Shown here: positions 56,406 to 64,000 of the stretch, piece after piece | Layout of the letters: each line of letters begins with the position of its first letter | Position numbering within the stretch: the stretch's first letter is position 1 | NCBI GenBank assembly: GCA_026702845.1 | Contig: JADCLS010000002.1 | Coordinates: 1 to 64,000 of the forward strand | DNA length: 64,000 bases | From: Candidatus Heimdallarchaeota archaeon | GTDB taxonomy: Archaea > Asgardarchaeota > Heimdallarchaeia > Heimdallarchaeales > Kariarchaeaceae | Direction of reading: 5' to 3' | The notes under the pieces: model-generated | What the model was told of the DNA's origin: nothing | What the model saw: only the letters and a program-made list of their open reading frames with translations | Databases searched by the model: none | Translations under genes and position numbers: made by a program

Positions 56406-57023
56406 TTACGCTATAAATCCAGATCTTAGCAAATAAAGATCTATCATGATATGAGAACTCTGAGAGAAGTAATAATTCCGGGCATTATTCACGTAAACAC
56501 CAGCAATCTTGTACTCATCACGATACCACCACTTATCCTGCTCAAACAAGGCCTGGTACAACAAATTCATCTCCTTCTCTGCTTGCTCCATCATAGAAGC
56601 AAGTGAGGTCACATACGCATTAGTCTTGCCGTACAGTGCATGTAAATCAGCCGGAACAGAGAATTCATTTACAGATACTGGAGATTGGGTGAGATACCCC
56701 GCATACCGATCTCTCTCACCAATCTCTCCCTGCATGAGTTCAGCATAACTCGGCACATCATCGTGAGATTGAGACAATATATCAGCATAAGCCCCTGGAT
56801 AGAACACCTCATCGTAATATGATGCATCAAAGAAGGTATGAATAGCATTATTCATCTGGGCAAATCGCTGCATGGGCAGCTCCTGGTTAATGGCTACCCC
56901 TCTGGCCATCCACTGCAGGTAATACTCCATGGTCAACTCACCTGGAGTGTACAGTGACCCAGCAAAGGAGATGTACTCATCGTCAACATTTACACCTAAA
57001 ATCTCATTAAAGGAGACTAGCAA
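56406..57023 (-). CDS. unknown protein, possibly 5'-truncated gene
   Basis: 205 residues if started at TTG 57023, with a TGA codon directly upstream in frame; the first ATG is 56930 (MEYYLQWMARGV). No promoter-like box or ribosome-binding site favours the TTG. The protein is rich in Tyr and Met and mostly helical (YVTSLASMMEQAEKEMNLLY, RNYYFSQSSHIMIDLYLL). G/C content is higher than in the flanking LRR and zinc-motif genes. The pattern suggests the 3' remnant of a longer gene or an imported fragment. No family is recognised. AAGGAGACT occurs twice near its start (57010, 57031). Confidence 0.45.
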   Translation of the reverse strand: MLVSFNEILGVNVDDEYISFAGSLYTPGELTMEYYLQWMARGVAINQELPMQRFAQMNNAIHTFFDASYYDEVFYPGAYADILSQSHDDVPSYAELMQGEIGERDRYAGYLTQSPVSVNEFSVPADLHALYGKTNAYVTSLASMMEQAEKEMNLLYQALFEQDKWWYRDEYKIAGVYVNNARNYYFSQSSHIMIDLYLLRSGFIA

Positions 57024-57128
57024 TCATACTAAGGAGACTTGATCCAAGGGCAATGATTAAAAGAGCCAATTGAACAATAAATTAGAAAAATTATAAATAT
57101 TAATGAGACAATAGTTTATTATAAACGC

Positions 57129-57866
57129 ATGGATAGCTATGAAGTAGACTTTATTGTAGAATCAATAAAGAACGCGTATGAAAATAAAGTCAAGATACCA
57201 TTAGGAAAATTTGATTACGATGGCTTTGTCTTATATAATCGATATGACTGTTGTGACAGGATAAAAAGAGACAAGGTCTTATCGGAGTATTGGCATGGCT
57301 TTTCTGAGGAACATATTGCAGAGCAGGTACTTCATGGAGATATTATGGCAATTTGTGACATATGTTTAAAACAAATTGAAATTAATAGAAAAGTAGACTT
57401 TCACAAATTCGGTTTATTTCATTATAGTTGTTATGAACAAATGGATGAATTAGTAAGTCAATTTATAACAGAAAACAAAATAATAAATGGAATTGATACT
57501 TCAAAATCTAGAGTTTGGATTTGTTATATTGAAATGTGGTTTCATACCATATTAGATGTTCAATTTATTCCTATTACTCATTTTAAGATCATGGAATTAT
57601 TTTTTTGTCTTAGAGAGAATAAAAAAGATATATTGAAACGGTTTAGAGAAAATGTATTGTGGTTAACAATAGAGAATCAAAAAAGATTAAAAAAATTGAT
57701 AGATACTTTTGAGGTTTATAAGAAATATAATTTTGAGCTTACTGGAATAACTAAATATCAAAGAGCAATACCTATTTTGAATAAATATGAATTATTTCAT
57801 GATAGAAGCGAAAATGAGACATTTGAACTAGTAGACTATTATTATGAATATAGCTCTTTTAATTAA
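57129..57866 (+). CDS. unknown protein with CxxC/HxxC zinc-type motif
   Basis: 245 residues. CDICLKQI is followed about 20 residues later by FHYSCYEQ, giving a C-x2-C...H-x2-C motif (about residues 76-100). The N-terminus (DSYEVDFIVESIKNAYENKV) and the C-terminal half are helical, with many Lys, Phe and Tyr. The AT-rich codons resemble those of the helicase island and LRR gene rather than the metabolic genes. No family is recognised. ATG 57129 has TTATAAATATT about 34 bp upstream. Confidence 0.6.
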   Translation: MDSYEVDFIVESIKNAYENKVKIPLGKFDYDGFVLYNRYDCCDRIKRDKVLSEYWHGFSEEHIAEQVLHGDIMAICDICLKQIEINRKVDFHKFGLFHYSCYEQMDELVSQFITENKIINGIDTSKSRVWICYIEMWFHTILDVQFIPITHFKIMELFFCLRENKKDILKRFRENVLWLTIENQKRLKKLIDTFEVYKKYNFELTGITKYQRAIPILNKYELFHDRSENETFELVDYYYEYSSFN

Positions 57867-58252
57867 TATTCAAGAAATCAGTATTTGAGTAAGCATTTTT
57901 CCATAGGTAATGGTGAAATCCCCCACCCGTAGAATAATTTAGATATTCACTAGGATGATGAAGAACACCCTCTGCATTGCTCTCAATGATTTTTGATCGG
58001 AACAGGGGTCATGCGTTCACACGCCTTATTCTTAAAAGAAGAGGAATCATAAACAGCGAGAACAAGAGAAGAGAAAGTTATCCTTTTGGTTTTCGGAATT
58101 GAATCGATCAATTCCCCCAGAATCAAAAAACAGGTACTTTTGTTGCATTTGGGTAGCTACTAGAGATCATCTATACATCTCAAACGATATTCTACATTTC
58201 CATCCATCAAAAATTGATTATAGATAAATACAAGTGAATAACGTAAGCAGTA
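57867..58252. other. 386-bp intergenic region
   Basis: No ORF with family features and no recognisable RNA gene. The sequence is less AT-rich than other gaps here, so it might hold a decayed gene, but I cannot identify one. Confidence 0.4.
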
Positions 58253-59665
58253 ATGCGGTCCATATTTATTATAATTCTGTTAACTCTCAGTTTTCCCTTT
58301 GGTCCCTCAAATGCAACACTTGTACCCAATCAAACAGTGTCAGAACAGATTACCTTGGGAATGGAATATGAAAATATTTTATTCACCGGAGATGATCTAG
58401 TAACACGTCATACGTATAACTTCTCTACACCAACTAATATCGTCAATCTGGAGTTTATGATCATTAATGTCACTGCAGAGAATCATTTGTTTATAAATTT
58501 TCTATACTCAAATGGTAGCACGATACACTATGTGAGGATGGATGTTATGAAGACCAATCATAGCTTGCCATTCCTCTTACCCTCGAAGGGTAATTATACT
58601 CTCCAATTCTCCCTGGCAGATTCTTCTGGTGAGATAAAATATCTATCCTATAGGTTCCAGCTATCAACTGCAGATCTAGCAATGATACCAGGAGATACCA
58701 ATCGAGAGATCGAATTTAATACCACATATTCAGGTATCATTGGAGGAGGCTTGATTGATAGAGATACCGATCCCAATAAGGATGGGTTCAGTGTATACAT
58801 TCCTGCTGAGGGATTTCTCTATTTCAATATCACAACGCTGACAGAAAGCTATACAGATTATTTTCTGAAGGAAGAAATAAAAGGTATTGGAGTGTTTGCA
58901 GTATTAGATAAATCCACAAGCATGATGAGAAGTTATGATTACATACCCATCACTGCAGGAAATTATCTCTTCGTATTGTCAAGTACATTCAGTCATCATC
59001 TACAATATAACATCACCTTTTACTTCACTGAGAAGGCTCATGTAAGCCATAATGATAATGAGAAGAACTCTGACGCACCGATATGGGATGAGATAATGTA
59101 TGAGTTTGACGAGATATTACTATCGGAGAAGCTCGATAGGATCAATTCAGATGTACCAATCATTGGTGGATTGGGAAGGATTTTTCCATCATCTAATGAT
59201 AATGCTTTCTATGATAAAGGGGATAGTTACATCTTCAAACCTGAAACAGATGGGATGTATGACTTTAATGTCTATTATCTTGGGTCATTTGCATCAATAT
59301 ATCATGGAATATCTGAAGGGAGAGGTCAAAGTTACAATACAATCATCAGCATTGTCAGCAGGTCAGAAATGATAGATTGGGAAACCAACACCAATTATGG
59401 CCATAGTGCACGATTTGAGGGATCACAGTTCAATATGATGGCCAATACATCACAATCCATGTGGTTCAACTCCTCAGAAATATATCTGATTACCATCTAT
59501 ACTGATGCAGACTGGATAAAGTATCGTCTCACCTTTTCACATGCACCTACTGCAGAATTATTAGTAGAAATTGATACTAATTACTGGTTGGATGTACAGA
59601 TATGGCCTATGGTATTCCTGTTCCCAATTTTGGCTAAACGACGAAGATGGACATTGATAGCATAA
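58253..59665 (+). CDS. secreted membrane-anchored surface protein
   Basis: 470 residues. The signal peptide is MRSIFIIILLTLSFPFGPSNA. The ectodomain is strand-rich with many Asn-x-Ser/Thr sites and repeated modules (VNLEFMIINVTAENHLFINF; GYFLYFN-type strands around residue 190; MYDFNVYYLGSF near 335), similar to PPC-like bacterial pre-peptidase C-terminal domains. The last 25 residues are hydrophobic with a basic end (IWPMVFLFPILAKRRRW), an anchor like those of the other surface proteins in the window. Its partner or ligand is unknown. Confidence 0.7.
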   Translation: MRSIFIIILLTLSFPFGPSNATLVPNQTVSEQITLGMEYENILFTGDDLVTRHTYNFSTPTNIVNLEFMIINVTAENHLFINFLYSNGSTIHYVRMDVMKTNHSLPFLLPSKGNYTLQFSLADSSGEIKYLSYRFQLSTADLAMIPGDTNREIEFNTTYSGIIGGGLIDRDTDPNKDGFSVYIPAEGFLYFNITTLTESYTDYFLKEEIKGIGVFAVLDKSTSMMRSYDYIPITAGNYLFVLSSTFSHHLQYNITFYFTEKAHVSHNDNEKNSDAPIWDEIMYEFDEILLSEKLDRINSDVPIIGGLGRIFPSSNDNAFYDKGDSYIFKPETDGMYDFNVYYLGSFASIYHGISEGRGQSYNTIISIVSRSEMIDWETNTNYGHSARFEGSQFNMMANTSQSMWFNSSEIYLITIYTDADWIKYRLTFSHAPTAELLVEIDTNYWLDVQIWPMVFLFPILAKRRRWTLIA

Positions 59666-59806
59666 TTCACCTAGAAAAGAACATTTCTACTGTTTAAAAT
59701 TAGATGGTAGATCAAAATATACATTAAACTTGTTTTTTAATTCAGTAATTCACTTATACAACATGTCTTGATAGAATTATTATGGGAAGTGAATCTTCAA
59801 AAGATC

Positions 59807-59914
59807 ATGCAGTGTTCATTCTGTGGCACAGAATATACCGACAACTGTCCAAATTGTGTTGATATAATTTATTTTCTTCATCTAACAATCACTAGCATTC
59901 TTCCCTCAGAGTAA
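59807..59914 (+). CDS. putative 35-residue zinc-finger microprotein
   Basis: An ATG frame too short for automatic callers encodes MQCSFCGTEYTDNCPNC, with two CxxC pairs spaced like a zinc ribbon, then a hydrophobic tail to TAA 59914. A TTATA stretch lies about 50 bp upstream. It may be a true small protein or a remnant of a longer zinc-ribbon gene. The next gene starts 38 bp later. Confidence 0.35.
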   Translation: MQCSFCGTEYTDNCPNCVDIIYFLHLTITSILPSE

Positions 59915-59952
59915 GCACAGTTTGATATTACATTGAAATATCTGTCAAATCA

Positions 59953-60660
59953 ATGCAGCTTTCACCCAATGCCAAGCAAATGTACTCATGGCTGCAGAGG
60001 CATTTTGAGGGAAAGGAGGTACAGATAAAGAAGAGATTAAAATTAACAGATAGTCAATATCTAGAGGCATATCAGGAGCTGAGAAAACTTAATCTGATCA
60101 TCCATGCAGGTAATTATATAATAATAAATGATGTAGGAGATTCTCCAGTAAAAGAAATAATTCCCCACATGAGTGATAAAACATTCATTCTCAGAGGCAG
60201 CAAAACCATACGATTGTTTGTTTGGGTCTTTGGAATTTTCTTCACTGTTGCTACCATAGATACAGTGTTTGTCATGGATCATGAGAACTGGACAGGAAGA
60301 GAGTATTTTGTATTCTTTTTTGGATTTTCAAGCATTTCACTCTACCTCATCTACTTGATGAAACTAAGCCTTCATTCTCTGGAAATCAATGATACTCAAT
60401 TTATCTTTAAGAGTATGATGAAACACAAGATATTAATGCTGGATAGGATAGACAAGATAGAGGTACATTTAGGATTGGGAGTGATTCGTTTTGATATTTT
60501 CTTAGCTCATACAAAGATCTTCTCATTCTCAATGATTCTCTTACAAATCTTTGGAAAACATAAACTAGTTAACCCACTCAGACAAAAGCTGGGTATTGTG
60601 AAATATGAGAATCGAGGATCTGGTAAAAATTCTCATGAAGTAATAATATTTCTAAAATAA
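59953..60660 (+). CDS. winged-helix/membrane protein with PH-like C-terminal domain
   Basis: 235 residues. Residues about 1-60 look like a helix-turn-helix (SPNAKQMYSWLQRHFEGKEV..TDSQYLEAYQELRKL). Two membrane helices follow (LFVWVFGIFFTVATI, YFVFFFGFSSISLYLIYLM). After them LEINDTQFIFKSMMKHKILMLDRIDKIEV has the pattern of a bacterial-PH/YdbT-type domain. This could be a membrane-tethered DNA-binding regulator, but the HTH assignment is tentative. It follows a putative zinc microprotein. Confidence 0.5.
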   Translation: MQLSPNAKQMYSWLQRHFEGKEVQIKKRLKLTDSQYLEAYQELRKLNLIIHAGNYIIINDVGDSPVKEIIPHMSDKTFILRGSKTIRLFVWVFGIFFTVATIDTVFVMDHENWTGREYFVFFFGFSSISLYLIYLMKLSLHSLEINDTQFIFKSMMKHKILMLDRIDKIEVHLGLGVIRFDIFLAHTKIFSFSMILLQIFGKHKLVNPLRQKLGIVKYENRGSGKNSHEVIIFLK

Positions 60661-60800
60661 TATTTTCTGCAGAAGGTGCTTGAGGGAGTAATTATATGAT
60701 AAAACTGAAACGAACCATCTATGTACCAGTTTATTTCGGCGTAACGATTATATTTTGCTTATTGAAGTAACTGTCAAAATGCGGAATTTAATTAAAGAAG

Positions 60801-60810
60801 ATTTATAAAC
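60801..60810 (+). promoter_or_regulatory. TATA box of the terminal surface-protein gene
   Basis: ATTTATAAAC about 28 bp before ATG 60835. Transcription should start within a few bases of the ATG, so the mRNA is probably leaderless. Confidence 0.6.
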
Positions 60811-60834
60811 TAAAAAATCATTGTATTTGTAATT

Positions 60835-63800
60835 ATGAAAAAACAATTAATTACATTATTAATGTTGGTTCTTCTTAGTTTGTCAATTATTCCATTGACC
60901 GCACAAGATCAGCCAGCAAGACAAATTCAACAACGATACATACCTGATCTGGATGAGACAAATACATGGTATCATGAGCAGATCAACATGTGGTTGGGAT
61001 CAAATGGTCATTTGTGGTCATCTGTTGGCCTATCTGGATATCCAATGAATTTTGGAGAGTTGGATACCAGTGAATTTCAGGATCCCACCAACCTATTTCT
61101 ATGGGGTGGGTTCTCCACTTGGCAGGCACATAACCCATGGGAGGAAAATGTGCAATTTGATCTAGTTTTTCAGACCAATGATCCAGCTGTGGCTGAATTT
61201 GCTGGAAATCAGCTGATAGCATTGCTTGATACGGTAATTTATTTCGAGGTGTATTTTGATGGTAGCTGGGGAGAGGATCGCTGGACTGGTGAGGATTGGG
61301 AACAGGTAACACATGTATCTTACCGAGGCCATGTGGATTGGACGAACATGCAGGTAGTCGTTGACGCCAGTGTGCCACGCAATTATGGAGGATTGGCAGA
61401 GACTATAGATGTCTTTGCAGCAAGGAATTTGAATTATTGGTTCTGGAAATTCGATGCAAATAAAATCGCCATGGAAATAAATCTAGAATTCAAGTATGAT
61501 TTCATGGAAGCAGAGGGTGGACATCTGCTCACAATAAACGATTTTATTCATACTTCTGAGATCAAACGATCGAGTTATGCAGATAACCTCAAGATGTACA
61601 TATCATTACCTGATGTAACAAATCCAATACTAAACCCTGGTAATACCTCATACTCAGATGTGTACTGGTATTATCATCCCTCACCTGAGAGGCAAAATGA
61701 TTATGAAGCTTGGCATGCTGATTTCACTCTTTACGATACCAGTGCAGTCATCACGGATATGACCTTGAGCTTTGACTATACCTTCATCCAGGATAGCTGG
61801 ATTAATCGTGATAATCTGTGGTGGAATGTGGATCCACGAGGGTTTGACACCTTGGGATTGTCAAGCACTGGTAAGGATAGAGCCAGACTTACTGAGAACT
61901 TCGGTGCTAATTTACCACTAAGTGAAGATATTCTCTACTTTGAATTGGAATACTATGATGTGTACAACTACTTTGTTATGAGGATGATGTTTGATCAACA
62001 GGGGAACAAGGATGCTGAAATCAGTGCTATACTGGCTGATTTATCAGTCAACCTAGGTCTTGATTTTTCACAAAATTCCTCAGAGTGGGTAGATGAATAT
62101 ACCACATGGTTTGACTGGAATACTCAAACACGTTATAATAGCTCGTATTATGAGATCCAGATGGATATGAGCCCATATGATTATACTGCATTTGTAGAAT
62201 CGGTGTATGGATACCAGCAATCAGCAATGATGATGAATTCAACACTTGATGAGCTTGTATTTTTCACCTATAGAATCTATCCAGATAAATTCGGTGATTA
62301 TGGAGAGGTTAACTTGTATGGAAGCAGTATTCACTACACCAATCTCCCAGGCGAGTTGATCCCCTATGACTGGGATCATGCCCAGAGCAGTCATTTCATT
62401 GATCTGTATAATCCTGCCAATCTTGGCTGGAATGGGATACCATGGAATAATCAGACGGATCAGATCTCATTATCCCTAAATGTTCCATTTAATGGTGATT
62501 GGAACAACGACATAGAAGTTAGACCTCAGAGAAATAATGGTATTGGATACACCTACGGCATTTGGGAGGATTCTTACGGTGATATAGACAAGTTTGGGTA
62601 CAACCTCAATCTGTACACTACCAATCCTCTTCTTACTGAGCATGATGGATCCATAATCGGTCCAATAGATAACTTCAATATCAGCTTCAATTATGACTTC
62701 CTTGATCGTTCAGTTGATATTGAGGCACCTCATATGGATCAGTTCCTCTGGCGAGATTACAATTATGTTGAATATGATTGGTTTAATCATCCTGCATGGA
62801 ATGGAGATTTCTCCAACACATTTAGTGGAGAGGTGAAATTTGCTGCTCGGGTGAATGATATTGGAGATGGTGGTCACTGGTATAATGAGACCAGCTATCA
62901 GTGGTTCCCCAAATTCCCAGGTTCAGGAATCAGTGAGGTCAATATTACCCTGTTTCGTGATGATTCTCCTGTGAATAATGAGGAATTTCTGTTTGTCTAC
63001 CAGATGGAATACAACTCCACTAATGGAGATCAGGAATGTTATACCAAGACTATCGACACAACTGTGTTACCTGATGGCGATTACGAGATGTGGATGGATC
63101 TAAGTGATATTGCAGGAAATGTCGGCCAGGGATATGGAACCTCTATTAACCTGCAAAACTACGCAGGTACTCCTGATGCCAGTATCGATATGACAAGTAT
63201 GCCTGCAAAGGGAGCCCATGTTGCAGATATTGTGCAATTCAACTGGTCAATCACTGATGATAAGGAAGTATTCACCACTGTGCTATGGATCGGTCTGGGA
63301 GGATATATTGTTGATCCCTACAATGTTGTGGATAATGGTGATGGAAGCTTCACCATGTACTATACCTTCTCCTTTGATACCATTCATGAACTTGAGAACA
63401 GACCAATGACCATCTTGATAGAGACACTTGATATGAATGGTAATTGGATCCGTGCAGATACATCTGTGGTTATTGATAATATACCCACTGGCAATCCACC
63501 AACCATTGCTCTAGTTGAGTATCCTGAAAATAATGCCCAGGTTAATGCCTCAGAGAATCCAATCTTACACTTTGAGGTAAGTATCAACGAGGATGTAGGG
63601 GTGGCCAGTGTTGAGCTTATTATTGGCGATCTCAGTTTTGCTATGCAAGTGGATGGATCAAATTATTTCGTTGATATAGATTTGAGTACATGGCAACCAG
63701 ATACCTACAATTGGTACATTGAGGTGACTGATATGGATGAGAATACCCATACTGTGCAATCACCAACACTAGTATTCACCCTTATTGGAGAAGGTCCATT

Positions 63801-64000
63801 GGTAGAGGATACTGAGGCTCCAAATCTGACACTACTTGAGCCTAATAACGGAGATACAGTAAGTGGTGAGATCACGATACTGGTTTCTGCCACTGATGAT
63901 TTCGGAATTAATTCAGTCAAGATCAGCTTACCTGATGGAAGCACACCAACTATGAGCAAGGACGGTGATGAGTACAGCTACAATCTAGATACAGCAGAAT
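60835..64000 (+). CDS. giant secreted surface protein (partial, runs off window)
   Basis: The frame is open from ATG 60835 to the window end (1,055 codons, no stop). The signal peptide is KKQLITLLMLVLLSLSIIPLTA, with a likely cut near AQDQ. The first 850 residues are aromatic-rich, strand-rich, with many Trp, Tyr and Asp (NTWYHEQINMWLGSN, WIEDSWGEDRW-like segments) and unlike a known family. From about residue 880 immunoglobulin-like domains follow (TIALVEYPENNAQVNASE, NLTLLEPNNGDTVSG), two of them in a row with the same opening. It should be a cell-surface or adhesive protein. Length beyond 64,000 is unknown. Confidence 0.82.
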   Translation, partial: MKKQLITLLMLVLLSLSIIPLTAQDQPARQIQQRYIPDLDETNTWYHEQINMWLGSNGHLWSSVGLSGYPMNFGELDTSEFQDPTNLFLWGGFSTWQAHNPWEENVQFDLVFQTNDPAVAEFAGNQLIALLDTVIYFEVYFDGSWGEDRWTGEDWEQVTHVSYRGHVDWTNMQVVVDASVPRNYGGLAETIDVFAARNLNYWFWKFDANKIAMEINLEFKYDFMEAEGGHLLTINDFIHTSEIKRSSYADNLKMYISLPDVTNPILNPGNTSYSDVYWYYHPSPERQNDYEAWHADFTLYDTSAVITDMTLSFDYTFIQDSWINRDNLWWNVDPRGFDTLGLSSTGKDRARLTENFGANLPLSEDILYFELEYYDVYNYFVMRMMFDQQGNKDAEISAILADLSVNLGLDFSQNSSEWVDEYTTWFDWNTQTRYNSSYYEIQMDMSPYDYTAFVESVYGYQQSAMMMNSTLDELVFFTYRIYPDKFGDYGEVNLYGSSIHYTNLPGELIPYDWDHAQSSHFIDLYNPANLGWNGIPWNNQTDQISLSLNVPFNGDWNNDIEVRPQRNNGIGYTYGIWEDSYGDIDKFGYNLNLYTTNPLLTEHDGSIIGPIDNFNISFNYDFLDRSVDIEAPHMDQFLWRDYNYVEYDWFNHPAWNGDFSNTFSGEVKFAARVNDIGDGGHWYNETSYQWFPKFPGSGISEVNITLFRDDSPVNNEEFLFVYQMEYNSTNGDQECYTKTIDTTVLPDGDYEMWMDLSDIAGNVGQGYGTSINLQNYAGTPDASIDMTSMPAKGAHVADIVQFNWSITDDKEVFTTVLWIGLGGYIVDPYNVVDNGDGSFTMYYTFSFDTIHELENRPMTILIETLDMNGNWIRADTSVVIDNIPTGNPPTIALVEYPENNAQVNASENPILHFEVSINEDVGVASVELIIGDLSFAMQVDGSNYFVDIDLSTWQPDTYNWYIEVTDMDENTHTVQSPTLVFTLIGEGPLVEDTEAPNLTLLEPNNGDTVSGEITILVSATDDFGINSVKISLPDGSTPTMSKDGDEYSYNLDTAE

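Noticed and set aside
57010..57039. AAGGAGACT direct repeat with 21-bp spacing
   Set aside because: Too short to call a target-site duplication or ribosome-binding pair; no element lies between the copies.
1..64000. CRISPR array or cas genes
   Set aside because: No regularly spaced direct repeats with unique spacers and no Cas signatures were seen; the DinG-like helicase lies with a nuclease, not with type IV csf genes.
1..64000. tRNA genes, transposases or integrases
   Set aside because: I found no cloverleaf with a T-arm GTTCnAnnC motif and no transposase or integrase signatures. Small RNAs such as C/D-box RNAs cannot be excluded by eye.

Overview
The window looks like chromosomal DNA of an Asgard archaeon, possibly a Heimdallarchaeia-like lineage (the lineage is inference). 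The DNA is AT-rich. Many genes have a TATA-like box 25-30 nt before the start codon and almost no leader. Archaeal or archaeal/eukaryotic informational genes are present (Pth2, TruD, a NusA-like KH protein). There is a geranylgeranyl-reductase-family enzyme, a Ras/Rab-like small GTPase with a truncated second copy, a degenerate GTPase, and an isocitrate dehydrogenase of the eukaryotic NADP type.

Layout. 1-300: possible 3' end of a 23S rRNA, then a hairpin and a T-run. 300-2,360: NADP-isocitrate dehydrogenase and a pseudo-GTPase, both on the minus strand. 2,778-14,295: two-gene operon for giant secreted, membrane-anchored surface proteins (NHL or PKD repeats plus Ca-binding thrombospondin-3-like repeats). 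14,310-16,146: minus-strand set with a VOC protein, a 41-residue membrane protein, a winged-helix regulator and a polytopic membrane protein. Across a divergent promoter with a 9-bp-periodic TGCA array lies a plus-strand operon (extracytoplasmic toroid protein, ABC ATPase, ABC permease; 16,307-19,154). 19,255-20,856: FixC/FixX-like electron-transfer pair. 20,863-26,958: GAF/zinc sensor, duplicated-HTH regulator, moaC-moaB-moaE, reductase, 2-hydroxyacid dehydrogenase. 27,012-30,282: pth2-truD, NusA-like protein, moaA.

30,294-35,714 is the most interesting part. A 4.4-kb island carries a DinG/XPD-like helicase with a C-terminal HEPN-type motif and a PD-(D/E)XK nuclease. It sits between a full-length small-GTPase gene and a 456-bp copy of that gene's 3' end. 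The two copies differ at only six positions, all of them silent. This looks like insertion of a candidate defence system into the GTPase gene with the gene's 3' end rebuilt.

35,960-41,836 returns to metabolism: CYTH protein, membrane-anchored propeller protein, HMGL-family acyltransferase, aminotransferase, DUF2080-like protein, malate dehydrogenase. 42,129-52,005: membrane and surface proteins, a YcaQ-like DNA glycosylase, ETF beta/alpha, an alpha/beta hydrolase and a YycJ-like metallo-hydrolase. The ETF subunits and the FixC/FixX pair, 28 kb apart, could form one electron-transfer chain to quinone. 52,500-53,570: secreted subtilisin with unusually strong codon bias. 53,746-57,866 is accessory: an intact and a frameshifted Uma2 nuclease, an LRR protein, a probably truncated gene and a zinc-motif protein. 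58,253 to the end: further surface proteins, the last running off the window.

No CRISPR array, tRNA, transposase or integrase was recognised. Function calls rest on motif recognition by eye; no database search was run.
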